A DNA stretch of 64,000 bases, taken from the NCBI GenBank assembly GCA_003508835.1, contig PUFA01000070.1:7006001-7070000 (forward strand), written 5' to 3'. This DNA is from Eonycteris spelaea (taxonomy: Eukaryota; Chordata; Mammalia; Chiroptera; Pteropodidae). Under the pieces are notes generated by a model. It was given only the letters and a program-made list of their open reading frames with translations. It ran no database searches and was not told the DNA's origin. The position numbers and the translations under genes were made by a program. Positions 12,190-22,225 of the stretch are shown here, piece after piece; position 1 is the first letter of the stretch, and each line of letters begins with the position of its first letter.

Positions 12190-12355
12190 ACACAGCACTA
12201 TGTTAAATTGGTAAATTATTTAATCTTTTTAACCTTTACTGTCTGTAAAATGGAGATAGTATCTAGCCTCATATGGTTGTTGTGAGGATAAATATGATAT
12301 GGTAAGGACTTGCCACATTACCTAGCAATTGGAAAGTAATCAGCGTATTTTAGTT
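12190..12355 (+). mobile_element. MIR SINE fragment
   Basis: Core and 3' part of MIR. The segment taaattatttaatctttttaacctttactgtctgtaaaatggagatagtatctagcctcatatggttgttgtgaggataaatatgatatggtaaggac (12215-12310) follows the consensus closely. The tRNA-like head is missing or too decayed to see. Confidence 0.8.
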
Positions 12356-12689
12356 ACATTTTAGAATAAAATTATTATTGTTATATCACTATTATGTAAC
12401 AAATTTACTTCATTTATTAAAATGACCAAAAATAAAATCCCATTATAGAAATTGATGAGTCTCAGTGTGTCTAACCAATTCCCTATTAATGGCTCTTTAG
12501 ATAGTTTCTAATCTTTTGATATTGTAAAATATGATGATAGACAATCTTACAGAGCCATCTCTGCCAATTGCGGCTATTTTTCTGTTTGCAATATTCCCTC
12601 AAATCTCAGTAACCCTGAGAGAGTTTGTACTTAGAGATCAAGCATTTTTTTCCCCTACTAGAATGTTTATCTTGCACATTCTATGGCTG

Positions 12690-13470
12690 GCCTGGGACAG
12701 GGAACAAAATTGCAGGCCCACTGTAGCCTCCAGCCCTTCCACAACAAGAGACCAGGCAGCTGTGGAGCTCTCCTGTGGCCCTGCTCAGGCAGGGAGCCAA
12801 GCCAGCAGCCCTGCCCCACTTGCAGCACAGTCTCTGGCCCTGTATAGCCAGGGAGCCTGAACAGAGTCTCTGGGCAGCCTCCAAGCGCAGCCATGGTACT
12901 GCCCACTGCAAAGCCCAGCCTACAACCCTGCCCAGCGGCAGAGCCCAGCCAATGGCTCTGCCTGACTGCTGAACAGAACCTTCATCCCATCCAGGCAGAG
13001 AGCCCAGGCCATGACTCCGACTAATGTCAGAACATAGCCTGTGGCCCCACCTGACAAGGGAGCTCAGGACCACAGAGCACAGTCTCCAATCCCACCCAAC
13101 TGTACAGTTGGAGGCCCAACAGCATAGAACAGTCAATAGTTCATCTAATGGTGAAGCCCAGCCTGAGGCCCCACTCAACTTTGGGGCACACCCTGAGGCC
13201 CCATTTAACTACAAAGTCCTGTCTGTGGCTCTGCCTGAACATAGTCAGCCACCGGCACTATCAAGTTCATTAAGCACAGCCTAAGGCCCCACCTAACCAG
13301 AGGTGATTACAGGGCCCAGCTAGTAGCCCCACCTGATGCTGAAGGATAACCAACAGCCCTCCCTGACCAGTGGCTGGATGTCGAACTCAGCCGGCGGGCC
13401 CACCTACCCCAGGAGCCTAGCCAGCAACAATCCATCCCCTACAACAGAGCAGAGGCAATGGCATCATCCA
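12690..13470. repeat. GC-rich degenerate tandem repeat, about 30-bp unit
   Basis: Around 25 diverged copies of a unit near 30 bp follow each other, with a core like gcccagcctgaggccccac followed by a variable ten or so bases ending in a purine stretch. Clear copies sit at 13157-13186, 13187-13216, 13281-13320 and 13320-13350. GC content is well above the AT-rich flanks. The repeat creates spurious open frames on both strands (up to 165 codons on the minus strand at 12681-13178), and these are not genes. It lies just beyond the 3' end of a minus-strand L1 fragment (13600-14005) and may be an L1 3' UTR minisatellite, but this link is inferred from position only. Confidence 0.75.
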
Positions 13471-13599
13471 GCTAGAGGCCCTCATAACAAGTCCAGCCTT
13501 CCCATGGACACTACCAGCTGACTCATCCAGTGTGTCAAGTTGAGCTGACTGGAAGAGGTCTTTTCCTGCTGAAGTGAAGCCATAAAGTCTAGAATAGGA

Positions 13600-14005
13600 G
13601 ACCACTTAGGTTTACAGCAAAATGGAGACAAAGGTATGGAGATTTTCCATACATCTCCGGCTGCCATATACATATGAATAGCCTCCCTACTATCAAAAGC
13701 TGGCACCAGAATTGTATATTTGTTACAAACGATGAACCTACATTGATACATCATAATCACCTAAAGTCCATACTTTACATTAGCATTCACTCTTGGTGTT
13801 ATACGTTCTATGGGTTTTGGCAATGTGTAATGACATATCTACCATCATAGAATCACACAGAATATTTTTACTGGCCTAAATGTCCTCTGTGCTCCACCTC
13901 TTTATCCCTTCACACACACACACACCTCCAGCAGCCAATGACCCTTTTGTTGTGTCTATAGTTTTGCCTTTTCCAGAATGTCGTATAGTTGGAGTCATAC
14001 ACTAT
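13600..14005 (-). mobile_element. L1 LINE 3' UTR fragment
   Basis: Plus-strand text is the reverse complement of an old L1M-type 3' end: ccacttaggtttacagcaaaatgg, acctacattgatacatcataatcacc, ctaaagtccatactttacattagcattcactcttggtgttatacgttctatgggtt and ttttgccttttccagaatgtcgtatagttgg. It carries a short CA run at 13912-13924. There is no coding capacity. It abuts an MLT1 piece on its right. Confidence 0.78.
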
Positions 14006-14255
14006 GTATGACAGAGGTGGAGACTGGGGGAAACAGCAACAAACCAAGGGACAGCAAGGATTTGAATAAATTGAAATTAAAGAAGAGATGAGATAGGATC
14101 TCCTCTAGAACCTTCAGAGTGAGCATGGTAGTAACAGCTTGATTTAAGATTGCCAGCCTCCAGAACTGTGAAGAATAAATTTCAGTTGTTTTAAGTCACC
14201 CAGTTATAGATAGTTTGTTAGAGCATACCTAGGAAACTAACACGCTGTCTCTATT
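14005..14255 (+). mobile_element. MLT1 LTR, 3' part
   Basis: The 3' end of an MLT1-type LTR is clear: gattgccagcctccagaactgtgaagaataaatttcagttgttttaagtcacccagttatagatagtttgttagagcatacctaggaaactaacac (14148-14243). The AATAAA at 14174 is the LTR polyadenylation signal. The upstream part is diverged. Confidence 0.8.
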
Positions 14256-14924
14256 TCATTCCCTGCTCCAGACTCTTGTTATATTACAGGTGCTGCTGTG
14301 AAAGTTCTCTGCTTTCACATGCCAAAACCTGGTGAGATTAGGTACTTATATTTAATGTTTGAGGTGCCAACCCAGGGCAGGAAGAATAAAGACATAGCAA
14401 ACTAAGAGAGAGTAATGCAAGGTACTGCGTTGTTACATTGGCTATTGCAAAGAGGACATATCTGGTTGTTCAACCATATAGAATCTCTAGAGATAATATT
14501 CAAAGAAAATGTGCCAAGGTGTAGTTCACAGGAAAGAAGAGGGATAGTTTATTCATTTCGCTTCCTCCTATTTCTTGTTTCCCAATGATCAAAGTGACTT
14601 CACAAAGAGTTAACTTAAACGTTTTGGAGTGCCATTATCTGGCTGTGATGGTTCCCATCCTGTGAAGTGGACTCTGTACAAACCCAGAATTAGCGGGAAA
14701 AGCCAGAAAGTCAGAGCATGAGGCTAGTGAACTTGTTTTTTTAGCAGTAGCCAAAAGGGAAGGCTGAGCCTTCCAGGTAAGAGAATAGTAGACTCCAGGG
14801 ATTAGAACCAGAAAGGGCCTAAGTCACTGCAGCTGGGGTGGAGCAACTAGTCAAAAATGCGAAAGGATGGCACAAAGGAAGATGCGTAAGAGGTGTCAGA
14901 TTCATGTCCTGACAATACTTTCTG
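14256..14924. other. Unassigned stretch
   Basis: No gene or repeat was recognised between the MLT1 piece and the split L2. Confidence 0.4.
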
Positions 14925-15890
14925 CATCTACTGATCTCTAACTATCCATTATCCACACCGTAGACTTGCTAGAATATAATCAATTTACCAGAATTCTTCA
15001 ATGACTTTCCATTGCTCTTAGAATAATGTCCTAGTCTGCTCATGCTGCTATAACAAGATTGCACATACTGAGTGGCTTAAACAACATAAATTTACTGTCT
15101 CACAGTTATGGAGAGGGGAAGTATGGTCAGGCTCTGGTGAGGTCTCTTCTTGGCTTGCAGGTGGCTCTCTCTCCCCGTGTCTTCACATGGCAGAAATAGG
15201 ACCAAGAAGGAGGGTAAGGGAGAGAGAGGAAGAAATGGACAGGAAAACAAACTCTTTTGTGTTTCTTTTTATAAGGACACGAAGCCCATGATCAAGGTCC
15301 AACTCTTATGAGCTCATCTAAAACTAATTAACTCCCAAGGCCCCACTTCCAAACATCCCTACATTGGGGATTAGGGCTTCAACATATACATTTTGTAGGG
15401 AAAGCATTCAGTCCATAGCAAAGGAAGATCAAAAATTTTAAAGTAACCAACCTGGTTTGGAATCCATTGCTTCAAGCTCCTCTTGAAGAGCATGTCCCAT
15501 GCTCTGTGAACTTTCCTGGGTGTGCTCTGCTTTCAGTTTCCCCACACTTGCCATTCTACTTTCCACCACAGGAAATTTCATATGCTATTGCCTGTGTCTG
15601 GAGTATTCTTTCTTACCCTCCAAGCTCACATTACTTAGTTAACTCATACCATTCCTTCAGATTTGTGTTCAATCTTCATTCTTTAGGGAGAATTTTCTTC
15701 CCTACCTAGCTTCATAAGTTACCCCATCACATGTTCTCACACCCATGTACTTCATCTTTGTTGCACTGATCCTCCAATAAAATATAGCTCCACAGGGGTA
15801 TCATTTTTGGGGGAGGGGGAGGAGGTGGAAAATGCAGCACTGTGCCTAACACATAGTAGACTAGACACTAAAAGAATGTTTTTTGAATAA
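14925..15890 (+). mobile_element. L2 LINE split by an MLT1 LTR
   Basis: The left part (14925-15026) ends at tttccattgctcttagaataa, a known L2 tract that normally continues into the sequence encoding the ORF2 end. The right part (15421-15890) resumes with L2 3' text and ends with the typical cactgtgcctaacacatagtagactagac...ttgaataaattc. The interruption at 15027-15420 is an MLT1 LTR in the opposite orientation, so L2 is the older layer. Confidence 0.75.
15027..15420 (-). mobile_element. MLT1 LTR inserted in L2
   Basis: A complete LTR in minus orientation. The plus strand reads tgtcctagtctgctcatgctgctataacaag at its left end and attcagtccatagca at its right end, with ggcttaaacaacataaatttactgtctcacagttatgg and ttcaacatatacattttgtaggg between. 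The ends TG...CA are intact. Flanking five-base sequences (aataa, aagga) are not an exact duplication, consistent with great age. Confidence 0.85.
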
Positions 15891-18843
15891 ATTCCTTCAA
15901 AGGTTTGAGAACTGGTTTCACAGACAGGAATATCCATAAAAGATAATATATACAAATTTGACTTGATATTTAAATAATAAAAACTCAAGCCAAGAAGAAA
16001 TACAAGAGTGTAAAACAGCACAGTCCTGAAGGACAGGCAACTTGAAGCTGCCAAACAGGGTCTGAGAATGGAGCCAGGAATTAAAGAAATATGAACTTTA
16101 GATAATCAGGAAGGATGAAGAAAGGCATTCTCTGATGAAAAATGCTAGTATTACTGTTTTTTGTTTTGTTTTGTTTTACTCTTTGGCCATGAACCATAAA
16201 CCTGTGCTTTCTCTATGAGTGATGTTATCTTAATGTAATATTTCATTCTAGTAATTCTCAATCCACCACTATGATATAATTCATTTACTTGATTAGTGTG
16301 AAAAAAATTAGGCATTTGTAATAAATATGTCATAAACCTACTGTAAATAATAACTTTATGTACCACTATTACCTTACATTGCAAATGATTCCATTTGCAT
16401 AATATTTTTTATGTTAGTTATATAATTATAGAAAAACTACAGCAAGAATATAATTCAGAAGTCATGTTATTAAAAGAAACTCACACTAGGGATACAGTTG
16501 AAACAATATTATACATAGATAATTATACATGTTTGTTATTTTTAATGATTGTTGATGTTTTGTTTAAAAACGTATTTCAAATAACATTTGGGAAGAATTA
16601 TTTTGTTATATACAATTAATTCTTAAGGGTAAAATTTCTCAATAAATTATGACACCTATTTGAAAAAATATATTTGCAAATTGCATTTGGTATTTCAAAT
16701 TATAATTTACTAGAAAATGAAAATATGGCATATGTTGTGCAATAAGGACCTATTAAGCTATGTAGGGGCCATGAATTCCTTATTTGTTCTGCATCAAGTT
16801 TTCTTTAATGCTAACATCTGAACTTTCCCACAGTCTTAGTTTTACCAATTTCTCCCTTTCCCAATCACACCTTCACCTTACTCCTTTGAGCAAACGCAAA
16901 TCTTCGTTTTCCCAGATAAAAGATTTTCCTCTTTGCAGGTCCCAAAGACCCTCCTACCAAGACACTGTTTTCGAGTGTCACCTATACCTGCAGAAACCTG
17001 GAGCAGAAGGATGGGATCATTGCAGGCACGGAAATAGGTGCAGAAATTAGTGATGGAACCTGTGAGCCTCGACTGGCCTCCCCTGCCTCCTACATATATA
17101 TATTTTTTATCCTTTTTTAATCAATGACCACCTTACCCAGCTTTGGAAACCTGGACAAAGAGGAGGCTGAGGCGAGACATTGCCTTTGGAACCAGATGGC
17201 AGCCAAAGGCTATAAAAGAGCTAAGGAAATTGTTATCAAAACCTATATTAAAAAGAAAAAAACAAATAGTAGAGGCCAGAAAATGAACAAGGAAACTACC
17301 ATTTGCAATCTAGAAAAAATGGTAAGCCACGAATGTAACAGCAAAAACAAAAACAAAAACAAAAAACTGATAAAAAGGACATTTATGGAATAGAAAATAT
17401 ATGCAATTATATAACTACTAAGATTTTTAGGCAAGATGTTTGAAATTTCAATTGTCTTCTGTTAATGGCATATGATAAAATACAGATGTGAGAGATGAGT
17501 TAAAGGGAAAACTGCTAGTTTTTCCATCAGAATTGGATACAGAGAAGCCATGTTTTTCTGGAATATAAAAACTGTTTCACATCTCCAGCCCCTCTAAATA
17601 GAAAAACATTCTGAGAGAAAAAAAAAAAAAAGTAGTTCCAAATATCCTATCAATGCTATAAGACTCTTTGCTAAGACTTCTGAAATAGTCAAAGTAGTAA
17701 CTATTAGGCCTTCTCATCTTGACCTCTAGAAATCATAAAGTTATGGTTCATGAAATACTGTTGAAGATAACTAGAAAAAGATATCTCTAAAAGAATTGTG
17801 TATGTGGCTTTTGTCTAATGGAGTGGACTATACTTTAATTTATAGAAAACCTATGACATTTTTGAAGAAATTAAATCAGTTTGGATGATCAAAGGGACAG
17901 AGAAACCTCAAAAGCAAAAGAGGATTCTGGAATTCAATTTTGTATAGGCAGGAAACAGGATGAGAAATGTACTCAGCCATTTCTTACAGAACAAACAAAC
18001 AAACAAACAAACAAAAACACACAAGTCTCCTCAGAGGGCAGAGCCAAGAGCTATGAAGCACAATGGACTAGAGAAAACTCAGAGACAGGACTGGGTCTTG
18101 ATAAGGTAACAGTCCTTGAAATAGTAGCAGACATAGGGAAGCCTGGCTATATTTCAGAACTGCTACAACATAGTGGCTGTTGTATGCCTCCTGTTCTTTG
18201 AATGGATTGCCTACTGCAGTCATCTTTCCCCTATCTCCCCAGTGTATGTTGTGTATTAGAAAAGGGGACAGAGTGGTGCAGATAACTCTTTTTGTTTCAG
18301 TAACATGTAGGAGAGATGAAAATCATTGAGGTCAGAAAGCATCTATTATATTACATTACCACAGTGGCCCCCAAGGGATGGACGGACCTTCCCGTATGTC
18401 CTTGTGTAGTACCATCTAAAATTGATTCTGATCTTGACCATAGGACCTGACTTAACCTATAAACGTTAGCAAATGTTATACAAGCAGAAAAATCAAAAGC
18501 ACTTGTGAATTAGGGTTTTCTGTCTCTTGAAACATTTTTACATACTATGTAGAAAAGTCTGAACTAGCTTCCTCATGAATAAAAGAGCATACGTAGAGAG
18601 GTCTTAATCTTTTCCATCCCAGATGAAGCCCAATACACACATGAGCCCAGATGACATCGCTTGAAGCACCACCAAGTCATCCCATAGAAGCCCAGCTAAA
18701 ATTCCTGATCCACAAAATTGTAAATAACTAGATGACTCTTTTTCTAAGTAACTAAGTTTTGGGGGCAGTTTATTTTGTGTCAACAGATAGACAAACTTTC
18801 TTATCGCCTCCCAAGTAGACCTTATAGAGCATTCTATTCTCTG
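15891..18843. other. Unassigned stretch with A-rich and simple repeats
   Basis: No gene was confirmed. Simple repeats are (TTTTG)n at 16156-16179, an AAAAAC repeat at 17341-17366, an A15 run at about 17618-17632 and (AAAC)n at 17990-18016. Open frames at 16784-17050, 17124-17393 and 17881-18201 match no family I know. One exon-like segment near 16939 is discussed under findings. Confidence 0.4.
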
Positions 18844-18859
18844 TTTTTTTTTTTTTTTT
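18844..18859 (-). other. Poly(A) tail of the SUCLA2 retrocopy
   Basis: A run of 16 T on the plus strand marks the 3' end of the retrocopied mRNA. It lies 14 bases downstream of the AATAAA signal (18879-18874), the normal cleavage distance, which supports a mature polyadenylated transcript as the source. Confidence 0.85.
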
Positions 18860-20150
18860 CCTATTGGGAAATTTTTATTAATTTGAATTGACATTGTTAA
18901 TTTTCTCTGCCAAGTCATTAGGAAATATACCTTTATTTGATACAAACCTATAGGTTCTTCTCAATACTACAGGATCATAAAGACTTGGAGTTACCAGTAT
19001 TTTGTAATAATTAAAACAATGTTCAAATAATTAACAAGTTACTTCACTGAAATACTTAAAAGAATATTCTGGGGAGTGTTTGAAAGCTCTGTTTATAAAT
19101 AGTGATTGATATATTTAGTTAGGCATTTGGTGTTGGAGATAACACTTTTTATATAACACTTTTAATGCATTGCCTACTAATAAGACTAGTTATTAGATAT
19201 ATTTCTAACACTAAATGAACCTTAATCTTCATATTTATTTTATATGTGGAACTTATTTCATTAAAGAATGTAGTATCCAACAATAATAAACTGGCATGTT
19301 TCAAGTAACGGTCCGTAGAAGTGAAAAAGAAGGCTGTGACAAAAGAAACTAGATAAATGCATTATATATTCTTTATGCAAAGAGCTCATTCTCAACAGCA
19401 GAATTAAACACAGACCAAATGTTTTAAAATATTTTTGTGCCTAAATGGCAATTACAATCTTCGCATACTAAAAAGAACAATAATAATACAGAACATGGTA
19501 TTTTTAACCATTATAGTACATTTAACACCTTCAGTCATCCAATGAATTCTCAGCAGACTGACAACTGAAATTTCACATTCACCAGGGTTTGCTTGGCTAA
19601 GTTCACTATTTCAGAGCTTTACAACCATTTTAGTAACTTCAAGTCATCACAAAAAAGAATTTTAAGTCTACTCTCTGTTATCAGTGCTGTAGCATCATCA
19701 ACTTAGCTACCTTATAACCATACCACAATAAGTATTTTAATGTCCATATCCTTTACTGCCATGACTATACCCTGTGCAATAAATCACATGGCATGATTTC
19801 TCCAACAACGTTGACCATAATAACCAGTACCTTTTTATCTGCAGTGATAAATGCTTTTGTTATTTGATGGACTGTGGCACTACCACCAACATCAAGAAAA
19901 TTGGCTAGAGTCTCTCTCCATGAAGTTTGATTATGTCCATTGTGGTCATAGCCAAACCAGTATCACTTACTGGACAGCCTATATTCCCATCTAGGCCAAT
20001 GTAACTGAGATCTGCCTTAGCTGCATCTTTGTCCCTTTCATCTTTCTGGGTCCAGTCTCATAGGTCAAAGATCTTCTGGCAATAAGCTGAATTAGAATCA
20101 AAATTGATCTTTGCATCCATACACAGTACAGCTCCATCTAAATCTTCTAC

Positions 20151-20474
20151 TGTTGTGGTGTGATCAAATTTAAGACCCATGGAGCCAATTGAGATTAATG
20201 ATGAGCCTTTATTAGCTGCTGGGGACTGACTCTCCCCACTAGAGAATCAGCCCCGAGCCTCCAAAAGGGATAGCTTAAAAAGCCCCCAAACCTCCTTTAG
20301 CAAGCAAGCAGGTTTACAGAAATAGAGACTGGCCATTAACATATCTTTACATGGGATAACTACTCCCTTAACATTAGCATATCTTTGCACAGAATATCTC
20401 CTAAAACTACACCCTGTTTAACATTATACAATGGAAGCAGAAGTTGGCCATTGGAAAATTTTCCACCCTTAACA
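20151..20474 (-). mobile_element. Solo LTR inside the SUCLA2 pseudogene (class I ERV-like)
   Basis: On the minus strand the 324-bp insert starts TGTTAAGGG and ends CACCACAACA, with a ctaataaaggctc polyadenylation signal near 20202-20192 and a GC-richer middle. It splits the pseudogene within the region encoding INPMV (left) and [13 protein letters not shown] (right). The plus-strand flanks are ctac at 20147-20150 and ctac at 20475-20478, a perfect 4-bp target duplication as made by gammaretrovirus-like (class I) integrases. No internal retroviral genes remain, as expected after recombination between two LTRs. The family was not identified. Confidence 0.88.
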
Positions 20475-21270
20475 CTACCATTGGATTTATTTATACCATG
20501 GTTCCAGCATATTTCAGAAAAAGGCTGTAAAGCTTGACCGTCTTTTCTGTCACAGAATCCACAACATTAAGTGGAAATCCCATCTTCTGTGCAAGTTGAA
20601 CAGCAGTTCCTTTTTGATATCGTCTACAATATCGATAGGTTCTTTAACTATGACCTCTGGGGTCTCTGTAGCAACATCTTCAATGTTGACATCTCCTTGA
20701 GAACTTCCTATTAAAGACCTTGAAATAACCTTTCCATTGTTATTGCAAAGTAATGTTCTCTTTTAGGATATCTTCTCTCACAAACCATTGCTTCATTGCA
20801 AATTCTGCCCTTTACTCCTGTTTGCTTTGTAAACAATTTTTTCCCAATCATTTGTGAGGAAACAGCTTTTGCTTCTTTTGGAAAGAAAATGATCTTCACT
20901 TCTCCTTTGAGGCTACTGTCAAGTGTTCCTTTTCCTCTACCACCAGCTAAAACCTGTGCCTTTATCACACCTTTTGAATCTAATTTTTTGGCAGTTGCAT
21001 AAGTTTTATCTGGTGACTTAGCCACGTGTCTTTTGGGAATGGTGATTCCAGCTTCTTGCAACAATCTCATACTCACGTATTTGTGTAGTTAGAGATTCCT
21101 TTGTTGTTGCTGCTGTACTTGGAGTCCATGGTTGTTAAACAACCCAGAATTTTCCAAAACATGGGCAGTAGCTTGCGGTACCCATCTAGGGTAGGTGGTT
21201 CCTAAGGGTTGTGGCCGCCAACAGTGGGCTACAGAATTTGGAGGCTACCATTTCTGAGTCAAACCCCAAC

Positions 21271-21967
21271 CTCTTCTCTATGTTTTTTTTAAAAAAATAA
21301 ATTTTTTTCAGTGACTTTACTATTTAACCTATATACTATCTATAACTCCATTGTGTTTCTCCATAAAAAATTGTAAGCAACTTAAAGCAAAACCTATATT
21401 TTATTTTGTATTCTTAGCATACAATATAGTATCAACACAGAGTAGGAGTGTTATGAATTTGAATATAAATGAATAACAGTAATTTCTTCATACGCTCAAT
21501 ACTATATTTAACTTGGTATCCAGTACTGGTGATAGTAATTAAAATAGTTTTTTTCATTGCATTCTATAATTTATATTAACATTTCATTTTACACAGGATC
21601 TTCCTATTATTTTATACATTTGAATGCACACTGTGAAAAATGCAGGTATAGAGACATTTTGTTCTAAATTTCACATCTCATCTACTGATATTGTTCTAAG
21701 CCCAAAAATGAAGGCTGTGTCCCAGTGATACTTTGACTAAACACAGCACCACTGCAGCCTTTTGGGATACATCTATTAGGCAATTGAAAACATTTTGTAA
21801 TAAGCAAAGGATGCTCTCATGAGAGCCCTGTGTGATAAAGTGTGCAGGCACCAGTAAGAAATTAGCTACGCGACTCCCAGGAGTCAAGAAACTTCCAGAA
21901 CCCATGTCCACCACTCCTCACTCCTGGTCCCAAATCCCCCATTTCCATCACAAGGTTCGTTACTGGC
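21271..21967. other. Unassigned stretch between SUCLA2 pseudogene and MIR
   Basis: A/T-rich sequence with no recognised gene. Short open frames on both strands overlap at 21696-22035 and are chance or MIR-derived. Confidence 0.4.
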
Positions 21968-22225
21968 AGAGTAGTACAGTGGGTCAGCCCATGGCTTCTG
22001 AAATCCAGTTGCTCAGGGTTAACTCATGGCTCTGACACTTCCTAGCTGCATGACTTAGAATACATTATTTAATCTGTCGACATTTCAATTTCCTCCTCTG
22101 CTAAATGGGTATAGAAATCACACTTACCTAAATATGTGAAGATAAAAATCATATTTACAAATGGTGAAAAGCACTTAGCAGAGAAATCAGCACATTGTCA
22201 ACGTTCCATAAATGTTAGCTCTTAT
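21968..22225 (+). mobile_element. MIR SINE, nearly full length
   Basis: Head gtagtacagtgggtcagcccatggcttctgaaatcc, core gctctgacacttcctagctgcatgacttagaatacattatttaatctgtcgacatttcaatttcctcctctgctaaatggg and tail agcacttagcagagaaatcagcacattgtcaacgttccataaatgttagctcttatga all follow MIR in order on the plus strand. Confidence 0.88.

Larger units (their letters stand above)
18844..21270 (-). pseudogene. SUCLA2P: Processed pseudogene of SUCLA2 (succinyl-CoA ligase, ADP-forming, beta subunit)
   Basis: The parent gene encodes the mitochondrial matrix ATP-grasp subunit that couples succinyl-CoA cleavage to ADP phosphorylation in the citric acid cycle. Here the reading starts at an ATG at 21251 (minus strand) in front of a decayed targeting peptide, and can be followed without introns to the C-terminus near 19555. 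An open stretch at 21076-20711 still spells recognisable pieces such as [28 protein letters not shown] and [17 protein letters not shown]. There are many stops and frameshifts elsewhere. Below 19555 comes the 3' UTR, an AATAAA at 18879-18874 and a poly(A) tail seen as T16 at 18844-18859. Absence of introns plus a tail mark an L1-mediated retrocopy. A solo LTR interrupts it at 20151-20474. It cannot make a functional enzyme. Confidence 0.93.

Noticed and set aside
12681..13178. 165-codon minus-strand open frame, the longest in the window
   Set aside because: It lies entirely in the GC-rich 30-bp tandem repeat, has overlapping frames on both strands and no family resemblance; low stop density is a by-product of composition.
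17124..17393. 89-codon lysine-rich frame as a gene
   Set aside because: Its second half is built from A-rich simple repeats (AAAAAC) and the first half resembles no protein I know.
20711..21076. 121-codon minus-strand frame as a functional ligase-like gene
   Set aside because: It is a surviving open part of the SUCLA2 retrocopy, flanked by frameshifts and stops, with a solo LTR further along.
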